Of a stretch of 64,000 nt of DNA, positions 36,392 through 46,561 are shown piece after piece; position 1 is the first letter of the stretch, and each line of letters starts with the position of its first letter. The DNA is from Pantoea rwandensis (lineage in GTDB: Bacteria > Pseudomonadota > Gammaproteobacteria > Enterobacterales > Enterobacteriaceae): NCBI RefSeq assembly GCF_000759475.1, contig NZ_CP009454.1, positions 1,922,001-1,986,000 of the forward strand, in the 5' to 3' direction. The translations under genes were made by a program, and so were the position numbers. Under the pieces are notes generated by a model. It was not told where the DNA came from, searched no databases, and saw nothing but the letters and a program-made list of their open reading frames with translations.

Positions 36392-38146
36392 TTAACGCAG
36401 CTCATTCGCGCGCCGATAACGTCCCTGATAATCGAACATCTTCTCGCGAATTTGCCAGAAATGACCTTTCGCGCGTGCCACCACAAAATCGGGATGGCGC
36501 AGCAGTGGCTGCAAAGCGATAACATCCGCAGCCGTTTGCCAACCGAGTTCCACGCCGGGTGCGCGCTGGTGTGGGCGCATAAACAGCTGCTCAAAGGCTT
36601 TACGTTGTGCAGGCGTTTGCAGACGGAAACGTTCACTGACGCTGGTGCCATCTTCATCAAAGTAGGTCGCTTTTAACCATTCCCCTTTCTCGTCACGTCC
36701 TTGTTCCAGCGTCATACCGCCGCAGCGCAGCACGCGTGCATCTTTAAGTTTTAGCGCGGCTTTCAACATATCATCCGGGTCGACCATAATACGATCGCAC
36801 TGATGGCAGCGGCGAGCCGCAATATCGTTTTCTGCACCGCAGTCGGGACAACTTTTAAAGCGGAAGCGATAGTCACACTGTTCACGATTGCCCTCATCAT
36901 CCTCCATCACGCCCTGACAGCGACGACCAAAATGTTCAATGATGTGGCCGTCTTCGGTGGTTTTTCCCCAGAAGGTATTGGCGAAACCACAGGCGGGGCA
37001 GAACACCTGCACCGGCTGGTTGTCACTGGCGCCCTTTGGCGTGCCGACTTCCGGTGTAAAGAGATCGTGCGGATTGCCGGCGTAATCGAGGATCAGGCAA
37101 TCGGTTTTGCCCGGTGACAAACGCAGGCCGCGCCCGACGATTTGCTGATACAGGCTGACAGATTCAGTAGGGCGCAGAATGGCGATGAGATCGACGTGTG
37201 GCGCATCAAAGCCGGTGGTCAGCACCGCGACGTTCACTAAAAACTTTAACTGCTGCGCTTTAAATTCGCTGATCAAACGGTCGCGTTCTTTCACCACGGT
37301 TTCCGCAGATACCAACGCGCTGTTCTCGGGCATCAGAGATAAAATTTCACGCGCATGTTCTACCGTGGCGGCGAACACCATCACACCACGGCGATCTTCC
37401 GCGAACTCCACGATCTGTCTGATGATGTGCGGCGTCACGCGATTCTGCTGCTTCAATTCGCGATTGAGATCGGCTTCGCTGAATAAGCCGTTGTTTTGCG
37501 GGATCAGGCGGCTGAAATCGTACTGTACTACCGGCATATCCAGCCGTTCGGGCGGCACAAGGAAACCGTGCTTGATCATGTAGCGCAGCGGCAATTCATA
37601 AATACAGTCACGGAATAACGCGTGCTGATCGCCGCGCACCATGCCGTGATAGTGAAACTGATAAATCCAGCCTTTACCGAGGCGGAAAGGGGTGGCGGTC
37701 AACCCAAGCAGCCGCAGCTGCGGATTGTGCTGTCGCAGATGGGCGAACAGCTGTTGATACTGGCTCTCTTCGTTGTCGCTGATGCGGTGACACTCATCAA
37801 CGATCACCAGGGAGAAGGCACTGTCGAAGCGATCCAGATTGCGCGCCACCGACTGCACGCTGCCAAAAACCACTTTGCTTTCGCTCTGTTTGCGCTGCAA
37901 ACCGGCGGCAAAAATATCGGCCTCCAGACCATACGCCTGATATTTACTGTGATTCTGCTCGACCAGCTCTTTCACATGCGCCAACACCAGCACGCGGCCT
38001 CTGGCAATCCGCGCCAGTTCAGCGATCACCAGACTTTTACCGGCACCCGTCGGCAACACGATCACGGCGGGCGCATCGTGGCGGCGAAAATGCTGGAGCG
38101 TGGCGTCAACCGCCTCTTGCTGGTATGGGCGCAGGGTGAAGGACAT
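36392..38146 (-). CDS. radD: DNA repair helicase-like ATPase RadD
   Basis: A 584-residue superfamily 2 protein (E. coli RadD/YejH 586). The N-terminal core has Walker A PTGAGKS, the DECH box (IVDECHR), motif III LTATPF and motif [11 protein letters not shown]; the C-terminal half has two Cys4-type zinc modules (CPACGF...C; CPDCG...CHQCD). RadD supports recombinational repair with RecA and single-strand binding protein. It is divergent from rsuA. Compared with E. coli, the loop after VEHAREIL differs strongly, a surface variation only. Confidence 0.96.
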   Translation of the reverse strand: MSFTLRPYQQEAVDATLQHFRRHDAPAVIVLPTGAGKSLVIAELARIARGRVLVLAHVKELVEQNHSKYQAYGLEADIFAAGLQRKQSESKVVFGSVQSVARNLDRFDSAFSLVIVDECHRISDNEESQYQQLFAHLRQHNPQLRLLGLTATPFRLGKGWIYQFHYHGMVRGDQHALFRDCIYELPLRYMIKHGFLVPPERLDMPVVQYDFSRLIPQNNGLFSEADLNRELKQQNRVTPHIIRQIVEFAEDRRGVMVFAATVEHAREILSLMPENSALVSAETVVKERDRLISEFKAQQLKFLVNVAVLTTGFDAPHVDLIAILRPTESVSLYQQIVGRGLRLSPGKTDCLILDYAGNPHDLFTPEVGTPKGASDNQPVQVFCPACGFANTFWGKTTEDGHIIEHFGRRCQGVMEDDEGNREQCDYRFRFKSCPDCGAENDIAARRCHQCDRIMVDPDDMLKAALKLKDARVLRCGGMTLEQGRDEKGEWLKATYFDEDGTSVSERFRLQTPAQRKAFEQLFMRPHQRAPGVELGWQTAADVIALQPLLRHPDFVVARAKGHFWQIREKMFDYQGRYRRANELR

Positions 38147-38239
38147 CAGGGCAAACTTTTTTCTTCAAACGGACACGCATTATGCCATGAAAACAGCTGA
38201 AACGCAGGCGCGGTACTGTTAGCAGGCGAAGGATCAAGC

Positions 38240-38245
38240 TATACT
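38240..38245 (+). promoter_or_regulatory. Probable rsuA -10 element
   Basis: TATACT lies 71 bp before the rsuA start. The matching -35 is poor (TGTTAG, 17 bp upstream). An AACGGT/ACCGTT hairpin (38260-38279) lies in the leader. Confidence 0.4.
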
Positions 38246-38315
38246 GCCCACACTTTTTTAACGGTTTAAAAACACCGTTTCAATTCCCTCCGTAGTAACA
38301 GGCAAAAGCGAATTC

Positions 38316-39077
38316 ATGCGACTCGAAAAATTCATATCTCAGCAGCTGGAAGTCAGCCGTGCTATCGCCGGCCGCGAAATCCGCGCCAGGAAAGTCACTA
38401 TTAACGGCGAAGTGGTGCGCGATGCGGGCTACAAAGTGTTGCCAGACGACGAAATCGAATACGACGGCAATCCACTGGTGGTGCAAACCGGTCCTCGCTA
38501 CTTCATGCTGAATAAACCGCAGGGCTATGTCTGCTCCACTGACGATCCCGATCATCCTACCGTGTTGTTCTTCATGGAAGAACCCGCTGCCTTTAAGCTG
38601 CATGCGGCAGGGCGTCTGGATATCGATACCACCGGTCTGGTTCTGCTGACGGACGATGGTCAATGGTCACACCGTATAACCTCTCCGCGCCATCACCTCG
38701 AAAAAACCTATCTGGTTGAGGTCGAAGAGCCGATTGACCCTGCGTTGGTGGAGAAGTTTGCGGCGGGGATTCAACTGCACAATGAGAAAGAGCTGACCAA
38801 ACCGGCGGTGCTGGAGATCCTGGATGAAAAGGCCGCGCGATTAACCATCACGGAAGGCCGCTATCATCAGGTCAAACGCATGTTTGCCGCGATGGGAAAC
38901 CATGTCTCTGCGCTGCATCGCGAAAGCATTGGTGAGATTGTGCTGGATGACGATCTGGCTGAAGGTGAATACCGTGAACTCACGGAAGAAGAGGTCGACA
39001 GCATCGGCCTGCCAGAAGAGTTGAAAAACGCAAATAGCGGGAGAGAGCGGTGCGTAAGGAAAAGAATTCACCGGTAG
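38316..39077 (+). CDS. rsuA: 16S rRNA pseudouridine(516) synthase
   Basis: Makes the only pseudouridine of 16S rRNA in E. coli, at U516. An S4 RNA-binding domain ([23 protein letters not shown]) is followed by the synthase domain with the catalytic Asp in [17 protein letters not shown] and the [12 protein letters not shown] block. At 253 residues it is 22 longer than E. coli RsuA; the extra basic tail ([13 protein letters not shown]) runs 28 bp into bcr. The overlap points to translational coupling of the two genes. Confidence 0.96.
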   Translation: MRLEKFISQQLEVSRAIAGREIRARKVTINGEVVRDAGYKVLPDDEIEYDGNPLVVQTGPRYFMLNKPQGYVCSTDDPDHPTVLFFMEEPAAFKLHAAGRLDIDTTGLVLLTDDGQWSHRITSPRHHLEKTYLVEVEEPIDPALVEKFAAGIQLHNEKELTKPAVLEILDEKAARLTITEGRYHQVKRMFAAMGNHVSALHRESIGEIVLDDDLAEGEYRELTEEEVDSIGLPEELKNANSGRERCVRKRIHR

Positions 39078-40240
39078 GTTTAGTCGTGATTCTGGGATTG
39101 CTGGCGATGCTGATGCCGCTCTCCATTGATATGTATTTGCCGGCTATGCCGCAAATTGCTCGCGAATTTGCCGTTTCGGCAGGCAGCGTGCAGATGACGC
39201 TTAACCTTTACATCCTGGGGTTTGCTATCGGGCAGTTGGTGTATGGCCCGCTGGCGGACAGCTACGGACGTAAACCGGTGATTGTGCTGGGCACGCTAAT
39301 CTTTGCCTGCGCCGCAGCGGCATGCGCCTTATCACAGTCCATTGATCAACTGATCTTTATGCGCTTCCTGCACGGTTTGTCGGCGGCAGCGGCCAGCGTG
39401 GTGATTAATGCGCTGATGAGAGACAGTTACTCGAAAGAGGATTTCTCGCGCATGATGTCGTTTGTCATGCTGGTCACCACCATTGCGCCGTTACTGGCAC
39501 CGATTATCGGCGGTTGGCTGTTGCTGCTGTGGAACTGGCACGCGATATTCTGGACGCTGGCCGTGGCCGCATTGATCACCACTGTGCTGGTGGTGACACA
39601 GATCCGTGAAACGCTGAAGCCTGAACAGCGGCAGCGATTCCATCTGCGTACCACAATCAGTAACTTTGTGGCGCTGGTGCGCCACAAACGTGCGTTCAGT
39701 TATATGCTGGCAAGCGGCTTCTCATTTGCGGGGCTGTTTACCTTCCTCAACGCCGGGCCATTTGTTTACATCGAAGTCAATCACGTTTCACCGCAAAACT
39801 TTGGTTACTACTTTGGCCTTAACGTGGTGTTCCTGTTTGTCATGACGCTGATTAACAGTCGTGCGGTACGCCGCTTTGGGCCGCTGGCGATGTTCCGTAT
39901 CGGGCTGATTATTCAGTTCGCAATGGGTATCTGGCTGCTGATTGCCAGTGCGCTGGATTTGGGTTTCCTGTCGCTGGTGTTTGGCGTAGCGATGTTTATT
40001 GGCTGCGTCTCGACGGTCTCTTCGAACGCGATGGCGGTGATTCTCGATGAGTTTCCGCATATGGCAGGCACCGCATCGTCGCTGGCCGGAACCTTACGCT
40101 TTGGCGTGGGGGCGCTGGTGGGCGCATTGCTGTCACTGGTGAGTATTAACAGCGCCTGGCCGATGGTGGCGACCATTGCCCTGTGCGCAACCGTCTCCAT
40201 TGTGTTGTTTAGCTACGCCGCACGTCCACGCCACACGTAA
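39050..40240 (+). CDS. bcr: Bicyclomycin/sulfonamide MFS efflux pump Bcr
   Basis: A 396-residue drug:proton antiporter of the DHA1 family, twelve membrane segments, with the motif [12 protein letters not shown] between TM2 and TM3 and conserved blocks [13 protein letters not shown] and [23 protein letters not shown]. coli Bcr confers bicyclomycin resistance and exports cysteine. The start is GTG at 39050, with GGGAGAGAG upstream; it lies inside the end of rsuA, the same order as in E. coli. Confidence 0.95.
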   Translation: MRKEKNSPVGLVVILGLLAMLMPLSIDMYLPAMPQIAREFAVSAGSVQMTLNLYILGFAIGQLVYGPLADSYGRKPVIVLGTLIFACAAAACALSQSIDQLIFMRFLHGLSAAAASVVINALMRDSYSKEDFSRMMSFVMLVTTIAPLLAPIIGGWLLLLWNWHAIFWTLAVAALITTVLVVTQIRETLKPEQRQRFHLRTTISNFVALVRHKRAFSYMLASGFSFAGLFTFLNAGPFVYIEVNHVSPQNFGYYFGLNVVFLFVMTLINSRAVRRFGPLAMFRIGLIIQFAMGIWLLIASALDLGFLSLVFGVAMFIGCVSTVSSNAMAVILDEFPHMAGTASSLAGTLRFGVGALVGALLSLVSINSAWPMVATIALCATVSIVLFSYAARPRHT

Positions 40241-40258
40241 TTCTGCACATCCCTCTGA

Positions 40259-40324
40259 CGGCGCGGTTTATCGCGGAGTTCGCTGAGCTTTAGAGCAAAT
40301 GACTTCGTGGTTAAAACCGCGCCG
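40259..40324. repeat. 66-bp inverted-repeat element
   Basis: CGGCGCGGTTT (40259-40269) and AAACCGCGCCG (40314-40324) are exact complements framing a 44-bp interior with further partial symmetry (CGCGGAGTTCGCTGAGC). It lies 18 bp after bcr. It may end bcr transcription or be a dispersed REP-like unit; there is no T-run. Confidence 0.6.
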
Positions 40325-40654
40325 CAATCACATTCCCACTTGCTGCAAGCGTTCTATTCCTCAGCCCCACTCGCGAATCCCCACATATTCGTTATGCTTA
40401 ATGTTTCCATAATGTGAAAATTAAGGGGTAAAAAAGTAACGACATTGCGTCTAAAATGATTGTTAACTGCCGCCGAACAAGGTACACATAGGCATAAATG
40501 CGAGAAAGCTCGCAAATAATAACTTTGCTACATGCTTTGTGTTTAAAACGAGAAGGCAAACCTTGACGTCCGTATTCTGAGTTTACCAGGTAGGGATTCA
40601 CTGCGTAATCGCCGTCGTCGTGAATAAGCGTTAACGTCTCTGGGGACTGTAACT
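40325..40654. other. yejG upstream region
   Basis: About 330 bp without a credible gene. It contains a short hairpin GCGAG-AAAG-CTCGC (40499-40512) and AT-rich tracts suited to a promoter, but I could not fix -35 and -10 boxes with confidence. Confidence 0.35.
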
Positions 40655-40981
40655 ATGCTGCAACTTTCGGTTATGCATCGCTTACCGCAACATTATCGCT
40701 GGTCAGCCGATCATGTTGGTGAAATTGAGCGTCAGGAAGCGGTAAATGGTGTGCACGATGAAGATCTCGTCGCATTGCGTCTGTTAAGCCACGATGGGCA
40801 TCCCGCACTGGAAATTTTGCACCAGCTGCAAGAGACGCTGGCGCAGATTCAGGTCGAATGCAAAATTGCGCTGTGCGAAGGGCAACCCTGTTTACTGATT
40901 CAGCGCGGTGATGAAAGCACGACCAATTGTTGCCTGAAAAATCAGGGCGTTGCCATCGCAGAAACCTTTGAAGGTCATTAA
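40655..40981 (+). CDS. yejG: YejG family protein
   Basis: A 108-residue protein similar to E. coli YejG (114): LQLSVMHRLPQHYRWSADH at the start and CLLIQRGDE..NCCLKNQGVAIAETF at the end. Several cysteines are conserved. The family has no firm biochemical role. GGGGAC precedes ATG. Its stop shares three bases with the stop of yejF on the opposite strand (TTAA), so the two transcripts must overlap. Confidence 0.9.
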   Translation: MLQLSVMHRLPQHYRWSADHVGEIERQEAVNGVHDEDLVALRLLSHDGHPALEILHQLQETLAQIQVECKIALCEGQPCLLIQRGDESTTNCCLKNQGVAIAETFEGH

Positions 40982-42564
40982 GTTAACGATTCACCCTGCG
41001 CGGAGGCCAAAAGCTGACGCGTATAATCGCTGGCTGGTGCGTTAAACAACGCTTCGCATTCTCCCTGTTCCACCACTTCACCCTGGCGTAGCACAATCAG
41101 CTGATGGCAGAGTGCGCGCACCACCTGCAAATCATGGCTAATAAACAGATACGCTAACTGGTGCTCCTGCTGTAAACGGCGCAGCAGGGTGAGAATTTGC
41201 TTCTGCACTGAGCGATCCAGCGAAGAGGTCGGTTCATCCAGCACGATTAATTGCGGCTCCAGAATCAGCGCCCTGGCAATGGCGATACGCTGGCGCTGTC
41301 CACCGGAAAACTCGGCGGGATAGCGTGAACGGCTTTCTGCATCCAGTCCTACTTCCTGCATCACGGCAATCACTTTCGCTTCCTGCTCGGCAGCACTTAA
41401 TTCAGGACGATGCACTGCCAGTCCTTCCGCAATCACCTGCTGTACCGTCATACGTGGATTGAGTGATGAGTTGGGATCCTGAAACACCACCTGAATATGC
41501 GGACGCAGCGGCAAAAGCTGTTTACGCGATAGGCTATGCAGCGGCTGACCGTCAAACCAAATCTCACCGCGCGCGGCAATCAAACGCAGCAGTGCCAATC
41601 CAGTGGTGCTTTTACCTGAACCGGATTCCCCCACCAACCCAAGGCTCTCACCCCGGCGCAGTGTGAAGTTGAGATCGCTGAGTACGGTTTTTTCCGCCAC
41701 GCTGCGCTTGAACAATCCGCGTTTAATCGGAAAGCCCACGTGCAGGTTTTTGACCTGCAGCAGCGGTTGGGTATCGATAAGCGGTACCGGTTGGCCATCC
41801 GGCTCTGCGGCGATTAATTCACGTGTATAGGGATGCTGTGGCTGGCTGATCAGCGGCTTGCAAAGATTGTGCTCCACTTCCCGGCCATTGCGCATCACCG
41901 TTACGCGATGCGCCAGCTGGCGGACGATATTGAGGTTGTGGGTAATGAACAGCATGCCCATATTCAGTTCACGCTGCAGTTCACGCAGCAAGCGCAGAAT
42001 CTGTGCCTGAACCGTGACATCCAGCGCGGTGGTGGGCTCATCGGCAATCAGCAGTTTTGGTTGTGTCAGTAACGCCATGGCAATCATCACGCGCTGACGC
42101 TCTCCGCCGGAAAGCTGATGCGGGAAATCGCCGAGGCGTGATGCTGCATTGCGGATGCCAACGCGATCGAGACAGCTGAGAATTTCGCCGCGCGCCGCTT
42201 CTTTGCGCATCCCACGATGCAGAGACAGCACTTCATACAGCTGCTTTTCAACGTTATGCAGCGGGTTGAGCGACACCATCGGTTCCTGGAAAATCATCGC
42301 CATCTGGTTGCCACGCAGGCCGCGCATTTCACGCTCACTGGCCTGCAAGATATTTTGGCCATTGAACAGGATCTCACCTTGCGGATAGGTCACAGGCGGT
42401 TGCGGCAGCAGGCGCATAATGGAGAGCGCGGTGACACTTTTGCCTGAACCGGATTCACCGACCAGCGCCAGAGTTTCACCTGCCTCAATCTGCAGAGAGA
42501 TATCTTCCACCACGCGGCGCTGATTGAAGGCCACGGCGAGATGATTGACGCTTAACAGGCTCAT
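40978..42564 (-). CDS. yejF: Peptide ABC transporter ATPase YejF (fused double NBD)
   Basis: A 528-residue protein with two ABC domains in one chain: Walker A GESGSGKS at about 35 and 316, signatures LSGGERQR and FSGGQRQR, Walker B LLIADEPTTALD and LIVLDEPTSSLD. It powers the YejABEF importer, known in E. coli as the uptake route of microcin C and of other small peptides. The start overlaps the yejE stop by 4 bp (ATGA). Confidence 0.97.
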   Translation of the reverse strand: MSLLSVNHLAVAFNQRRVVEDISLQIEAGETLALVGESGSGKSVTALSIMRLLPQPPVTYPQGEILFNGQNILQASEREMRGLRGNQMAMIFQEPMVSLNPLHNVEKQLYEVLSLHRGMRKEAARGEILSCLDRVGIRNAASRLGDFPHQLSGGERQRVMIAMALLTQPKLLIADEPTTALDVTVQAQILRLLRELQRELNMGMLFITHNLNIVRQLAHRVTVMRNGREVEHNLCKPLISQPQHPYTRELIAAEPDGQPVPLIDTQPLLQVKNLHVGFPIKRGLFKRSVAEKTVLSDLNFTLRRGESLGLVGESGSGKSTTGLALLRLIAARGEIWFDGQPLHSLSRKQLLPLRPHIQVVFQDPNSSLNPRMTVQQVIAEGLAVHRPELSAAEQEAKVIAVMQEVGLDAESRSRYPAEFSGGQRQRIAIARALILEPQLIVLDEPTSSLDRSVQKQILTLLRRLQQEHQLAYLFISHDLQVVRALCHQLIVLRQGEVVEQGECEALFNAPASDYTRQLLASAQGESLT

Positions 42565-43586
42565 TTCACCCCCCGGCTTGGATCAAAGGCATCACGTACC
42601 GCTTCACCGATAAAGATCAACAGCGAGAGTAGCAGCGCGAGGGCGAAGAAGCCGGAAAGTCCCAGCCACGGCGCCTGTAAGTTGTTCTTGCCCTGCAACA
42701 GCAGTTCACCCAGAGAAGGAGATCCCACCGGCAAGCCGAAGCCAAGGAAATCCAGTGAGGTCAGGGTGGTAATCGAACCGCATAAAATAAAGGGCAGGAA
42801 GGTCAGCGTGGCCACCATGGCGTTCGGCAGCATGTGACGCAGCATAATGCGCCCGTCACTCACGCCGAGCGCGCGCGCCGCACGCACATAATCAAAGTTA
42901 CGCGTGCGCAGAAACTCGGCTCGCACGACGCTCACCAGGCTCATCCAGCCAAACACCACGGTGACCAGCAATAGCCACCAGAAGCCGGGTTGAATCACAC
43001 TGGAGAGCAGAATCAATAAAAACAGCGACGGCATACCGGACCACACTTCAATCAGACGCTGGCCAACCAGATCGACACGGCCGCCAAAATAGCCCTGCAC
43101 GGCACCGATCACGATGCCGATCACGCTGGAGAACAGCGTCAGCAAGATGCCGAACAGCAGCGAGATGCGTGTGCCGTATAGCAAACGCGCCAGCACATCA
43201 CCACCATTGGCGTCAGTACCCAGCCAGTTCTGCTTCGAGGGCGGAGAAGGGAAGGGCACATCGGTGGCGAAATTGATGGTGCTGTCACTGAAACGAATAG
43301 GTGCCCACAGCGCCCAGCCCTGCTGATCGATCCGCTGTTTTAGCCAGGGGTCCTGGTAATCGGCCGGGGTAGCAAAGTCGCCGCCAAAATCACTCTCGCT
43401 GTAATTGAACAGCAGCGGCATGTACCAGCGCTGCTGGTAGTGCACCAGCAGTGGCTTGTCATTGGCCAGTAACTCCGCACCGAGTGAAAGCACAAAGATA
43501 AGCAAAAAAATCCACAGCGACCAAAAACCACGGCGGTTATGGCGAAAGCGTTGCCAGCGCTGCTGGTTGATAAGCGATAAACCCAT
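42561..43586 (-). CDS. yejE: Peptide ABC transporter permease YejE
   Basis: A 341-residue inner-membrane permease of the OppC type, same length as in E. coli. The cytoplasmic coupling motif is in YVRAARALGVSDGRIMLRHMLPN. A long periplasmic segment between TM1 and TM2 (about 50-140) is typical of YejE. It is coupled to yejB by a 1-bp TAATG overlap. Confidence 0.96.
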   Translation of the reverse strand: MGLSLINQQRWQRFRHNRRGFWSLWIFLLIFVLSLGAELLANDKPLLVHYQQRWYMPLLFNYSESDFGGDFATPADYQDPWLKQRIDQQGWALWAPIRFSDSTINFATDVPFPSPPSKQNWLGTDANGGDVLARLLYGTRISLLFGILLTLFSSVIGIVIGAVQGYFGGRVDLVGQRLIEVWSGMPSLFLLILLSSVIQPGFWWLLLVTVVFGWMSLVSVVRAEFLRTRNFDYVRAARALGVSDGRIMLRHMLPNAMVATLTFLPFILCGSITTLTSLDFLGFGLPVGSPSLGELLLQGKNNLQAPWLGLSGFFALALLLSLLIFIGEAVRDAFDPSRGVK

Positions 43587-44677
43587 TAGCGCCCCTCAAA
43601 ATCGATGCGCGGATCGACCAGCGTATAGGTCAGATCGCTGAGAATATTCATCAGCAAGCCAATCAGCGTGAAAATATAGAGCGTGCCAAACATCACCGGA
43701 TAGTCGCGCTGAATGGTGGCATCGTAACCCAGCAAGCCGAGTCCGTTGAGGGAGAACATCACCTCAATTAAGACCGAACTGGTAAAGAACATGCTGATAA
43801 AGGTGGCAGGGAAACCGGCGATCACCAGCAGCATGGCGTTGCGAAACACGTGGCCATACAAAATACGTTTTTCATCCAGTCCTTTGGCGCGTGCCGTCAC
43901 CACGTATTGTTTGCGGATCTCATCGAGGAATGAGTTTTTGGTCAACATGGTGAGGGTGGCAAACCCGCCAATGACGGTGGCCAGCACCGGTAGCGTGATG
44001 TGCCAGAGATAATCGCCTATCTTGCTGTACCACGGCAGCGTATCAAACTGCGGCGAGGTGAGACCGCGCAGCGGGAACCAGTCGAAATAGCTGCCACCGG
44101 CAAACAACACAATCAGCATGATGCCGAACAGAAATGCCGGGATGGAGTATCCAATGATGATAAAGGTACTGCTCCAGATATCGAAAGCGCTGCCATTGCG
44201 CACCGCCTTTTTAATCCCTAACGGAATCGAGACCAGATAAATGATCAACGTACTCCACAAGCCCAGGCTGATGGAAACCGGCAAGCTCTCTTTGATGAGC
44301 TGAAGCACCGAGGCGCTGCGGAACAGGCTGTCGCCAAAATCAAAACGGATATAGTTCCACAGCATTTCGCCATAGCGCTGCAGCAGCGGTTTATCAAAGC
44401 CGTAGCGGTGTTTGATCTCTGCAATCACCTCAGGATCAAGGCCACGCGCGCCGCGATATTGGCTGTCGCCCGGATTATCATGCGCCAGCGCACCGCGCCC
44501 GCCGACATCTCCAGCACTGCCCGAGGAAAAACCGGAGCTATGGCCAAATTGCGCATTCGCCAGCGCCTGATCCACCGGTCCACCGGGCGCAATCTGCACG
44601 ATAAAAAAGTTCAGGGTGATGATCGCCCACAGCGTGGGAATAATCAGCAGCAACCTGCGCAGGAAATAGGGACCCAA
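43586..44677 (-). CDS. yejB: Peptide ABC transporter permease YejB
   Basis: A 363-residue OppB-type permease (E. coli 364). The N-terminal membrane segment starts [21 protein letters not shown]; the coupling motif is [24 protein letters not shown] Gly/Ser-rich insert ([20 protein letters not shown]) follows TM1, longer and more flexible than in most OppB proteins but also seen in YejB. It lies 10 bp after yejA. Confidence 0.96.
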   Translation of the reverse strand: MGPYFLRRLLLIIPTLWAIITLNFFIVQIAPGGPVDQALANAQFGHSSGFSSGSAGDVGGRGALAHDNPGDSQYRGARGLDPEVIAEIKHRYGFDKPLLQRYGEMLWNYIRFDFGDSLFRSASVLQLIKESLPVSISLGLWSTLIIYLVSIPLGIKKAVRNGSAFDIWSSTFIIIGYSIPAFLFGIMLIVLFAGGSYFDWFPLRGLTSPQFDTLPWYSKIGDYLWHITLPVLATVIGGFATLTMLTKNSFLDEIRKQYVVTARAKGLDEKRILYGHVFRNAMLLVIAGFPATFISMFFTSSVLIEVMFSLNGLGLLGYDATIQRDYPVMFGTLYIFTLIGLLMNILSDLTYTLVDPRIDFEGR

Positions 44678-44687
44678 ACCGCTCTCC

Positions 44688-46496
44688 TCAGCGTCTATCA
44701 GCCGGCAATTGTGCGGCTTTGTTCACGTCATACCACCAGTTCTCTAACCCGGTTGCGTATGCGGGTTTGATTTCAGGGCGGGAAAATTTATCCCAGTATG
44801 CCAGCCTCTGTTCGGCGTTGTACCACATCGGGATCATATAGGCATTCCATAACAGGATACGATCCAGCGCCTGACCCAGCGGCAACAGCGCTTTTTCATC
44901 TCCCTGATGGTCGACGATCTCCTGCACGAAGTGGTCCACGATGGGATCTTTCACCCGAGGGGTGTTCCAGGAGGAATCAATGTATGGCGATTGCCAAATG
45001 GTGCGCAGGCTGGTGGAAGGCGAGGGCATCGCGTAGTAAAGCGAGGGGATCATATCGTAATCGCCTTCACGCAAACGGCGCAGATACTGCGAGCTATCAA
45101 TTTGCCGCAACGCTACCTGAATCCCCAGACGCTGCAGGCTGTGCTGGAACGGCAGCGCCCAGTCGTTCTGCGTACCGCTACGCATCAGCAGTTCAAAGCG
45201 GAAGGGCTGCCCGGTTTTATCGTTCACCAGCTGCTGATTCTTAATCTGCCAGCCCGCTTCTTTCAGCAGCGTCATGGCTTTTAGCAGATTACCGCGATCG
45301 AAGCCGCTACCCTCTGAACGCGGCGGTGCGTATTCGTTGTTGAACACTTCAGCAGGCAACTGCGCTTTGTATGGTGCCAGCAGAATGAGCTGGTCGGCTT
45401 TCGGGTAGCCTTTGGCAGCGTAAGCCGTGTTCTGGAAATAGCTGTCAGTGCGTTTGTAGGCCCCGTAAAACAGCGCCTTGTTCATCCACTCGAAATCAAA
45501 TGCCAGCGTCAGCGCCTCACGCACTCTACGGTCTGCAAACAGGGGTTTTTCATTGTTAAAGGCCAGCCAGCGAGTATCGGTAGAGACGGTATTTGGCGTG
45601 GTCGATTTCACGATGGCGTGGCTATCAAAGTTGCGCCCACGGTATTGTGTGGCCCACTTCTTCGCCGATCCCTCTTCGCGCAGATCGGACGCACCGGCTT
45701 TGAAGGCCTCGAAGGCGACGTTATCGTCAAGGTAGTAATCGTAGCGCAGCGTATCGAAGTTGAAGCGTCCCCGATTAACCGGCAGATTTGCCGCCCAGTA
45801 ATTTTTCACCCGACTGTATTGAATGAACTGGCCTGGCTTATAAGACGTGACGCGATAGGGGCCGCTGGAGAGCGGAGGATAACCGATAGGCTCATTAAAT
45901 TTTTTATTCTGCCAGAAGGCTTGCGGCAAAACCGGCAGCGTTAACCAGCTCAGGATCATGTCCTTGTCTGGTTTCGGCATGTCGATGCGGACGGTGAGAT
46001 TGTTGAGCGCTTTCACTTCAACACCACGAAACGCCACGCGAAATTGTGGCACCCCTTCGGTCATAAATTTCTGGAAGGTGAAGGCCACATCTTTCGCGGT
46101 TATCGGGCTGCCATCCTGGAAGCGCGCATGGGGATTGATGGACACTTCCATCCAGTGATAGTCGGATGGATAGCGGGCGGATTCAGCAATCAAGGGATAG
46201 TAGCTGCCAGGCTCATCATCGGAGGTGGTGAACAGCCCGTCATACAGCGTATCGGTGCCGACGCCAGGATTACCGCGTGAAGCAAAGCGATTGAAGTTAT
46301 CGTAAGTGCCCACCACCGCGATGGTCATCTTGCCGCCTTTAGGCGCAGCGGGATTCGCGTAATCGTAATGGGTGAAATTCACCACATACTTCGGTTCGCC
46401 CAGCTTGGCAAAGGCATAACTCTCATTGATGGTTTCCGCATGCAGTGGCGCGATGGCGCTAAAAACCAACAACGCGGTGACAAGACGCAGCAGCAT
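44688..46496 (-). CDS. yejA: Periplasmic peptide-binding protein YejA
   Basis: A 602-residue solute-binding protein of the oligopeptide family (E. coli 604). The signal peptide [20 protein letters not shown] is cut before [15 protein letters not shown]. Family blocks [25 protein letters not shown] and [34 protein letters not shown] segments are clear. ATG 46496 is chosen for the signal peptide; AGGAG is present but 13 bases upstream. First gene of yejA-B-E-F, with which it forms one importer. Confidence 0.95.
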   Translation of the reverse strand: MLLRLVTALLVFSAIAPLHAETINESYAFAKLGEPKYVVNFTHYDYANPAAPKGGKMTIAVVGTYDNFNRFASRGNPGVGTDTLYDGLFTTSDDEPGSYYPLIAESARYPSDYHWMEVSINPHARFQDGSPITAKDVAFTFQKFMTEGVPQFRVAFRGVEVKALNNLTVRIDMPKPDKDMILSWLTLPVLPQAFWQNKKFNEPIGYPPLSSGPYRVTSYKPGQFIQYSRVKNYWAANLPVNRGRFNFDTLRYDYYLDDNVAFEAFKAGASDLREEGSAKKWATQYRGRNFDSHAIVKSTTPNTVSTDTRWLAFNNEKPLFADRRVREALTLAFDFEWMNKALFYGAYKRTDSYFQNTAYAAKGYPKADQLILLAPYKAQLPAEVFNNEYAPPRSEGSGFDRGNLLKAMTLLKEAGWQIKNQQLVNDKTGQPFRFELLMRSGTQNDWALPFQHSLQRLGIQVALRQIDSSQYLRRLREGDYDMIPSLYYAMPSPSTSLRTIWQSPYIDSSWNTPRVKDPIVDHFVQEIVDHQGDEKALLPLGQALDRILLWNAYMIPMWYNAEQRLAYWDKFSRPEIKPAYATGLENWWYDVNKAAQLPADRR

Positions 46497-46561
46497 AAGT
46501 GGGGCGCTCTCCTTAAATAATCCGCACTGAATGGTAGCAGTTTCGTGACGATAGCGTGACG

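Noticed and set aside
40398..40601. 67-codon minus-strand frame upstream of yejG
   Set aside because: AT-rich, no ribosome binding site, random-looking product; more likely promoter-region DNA.
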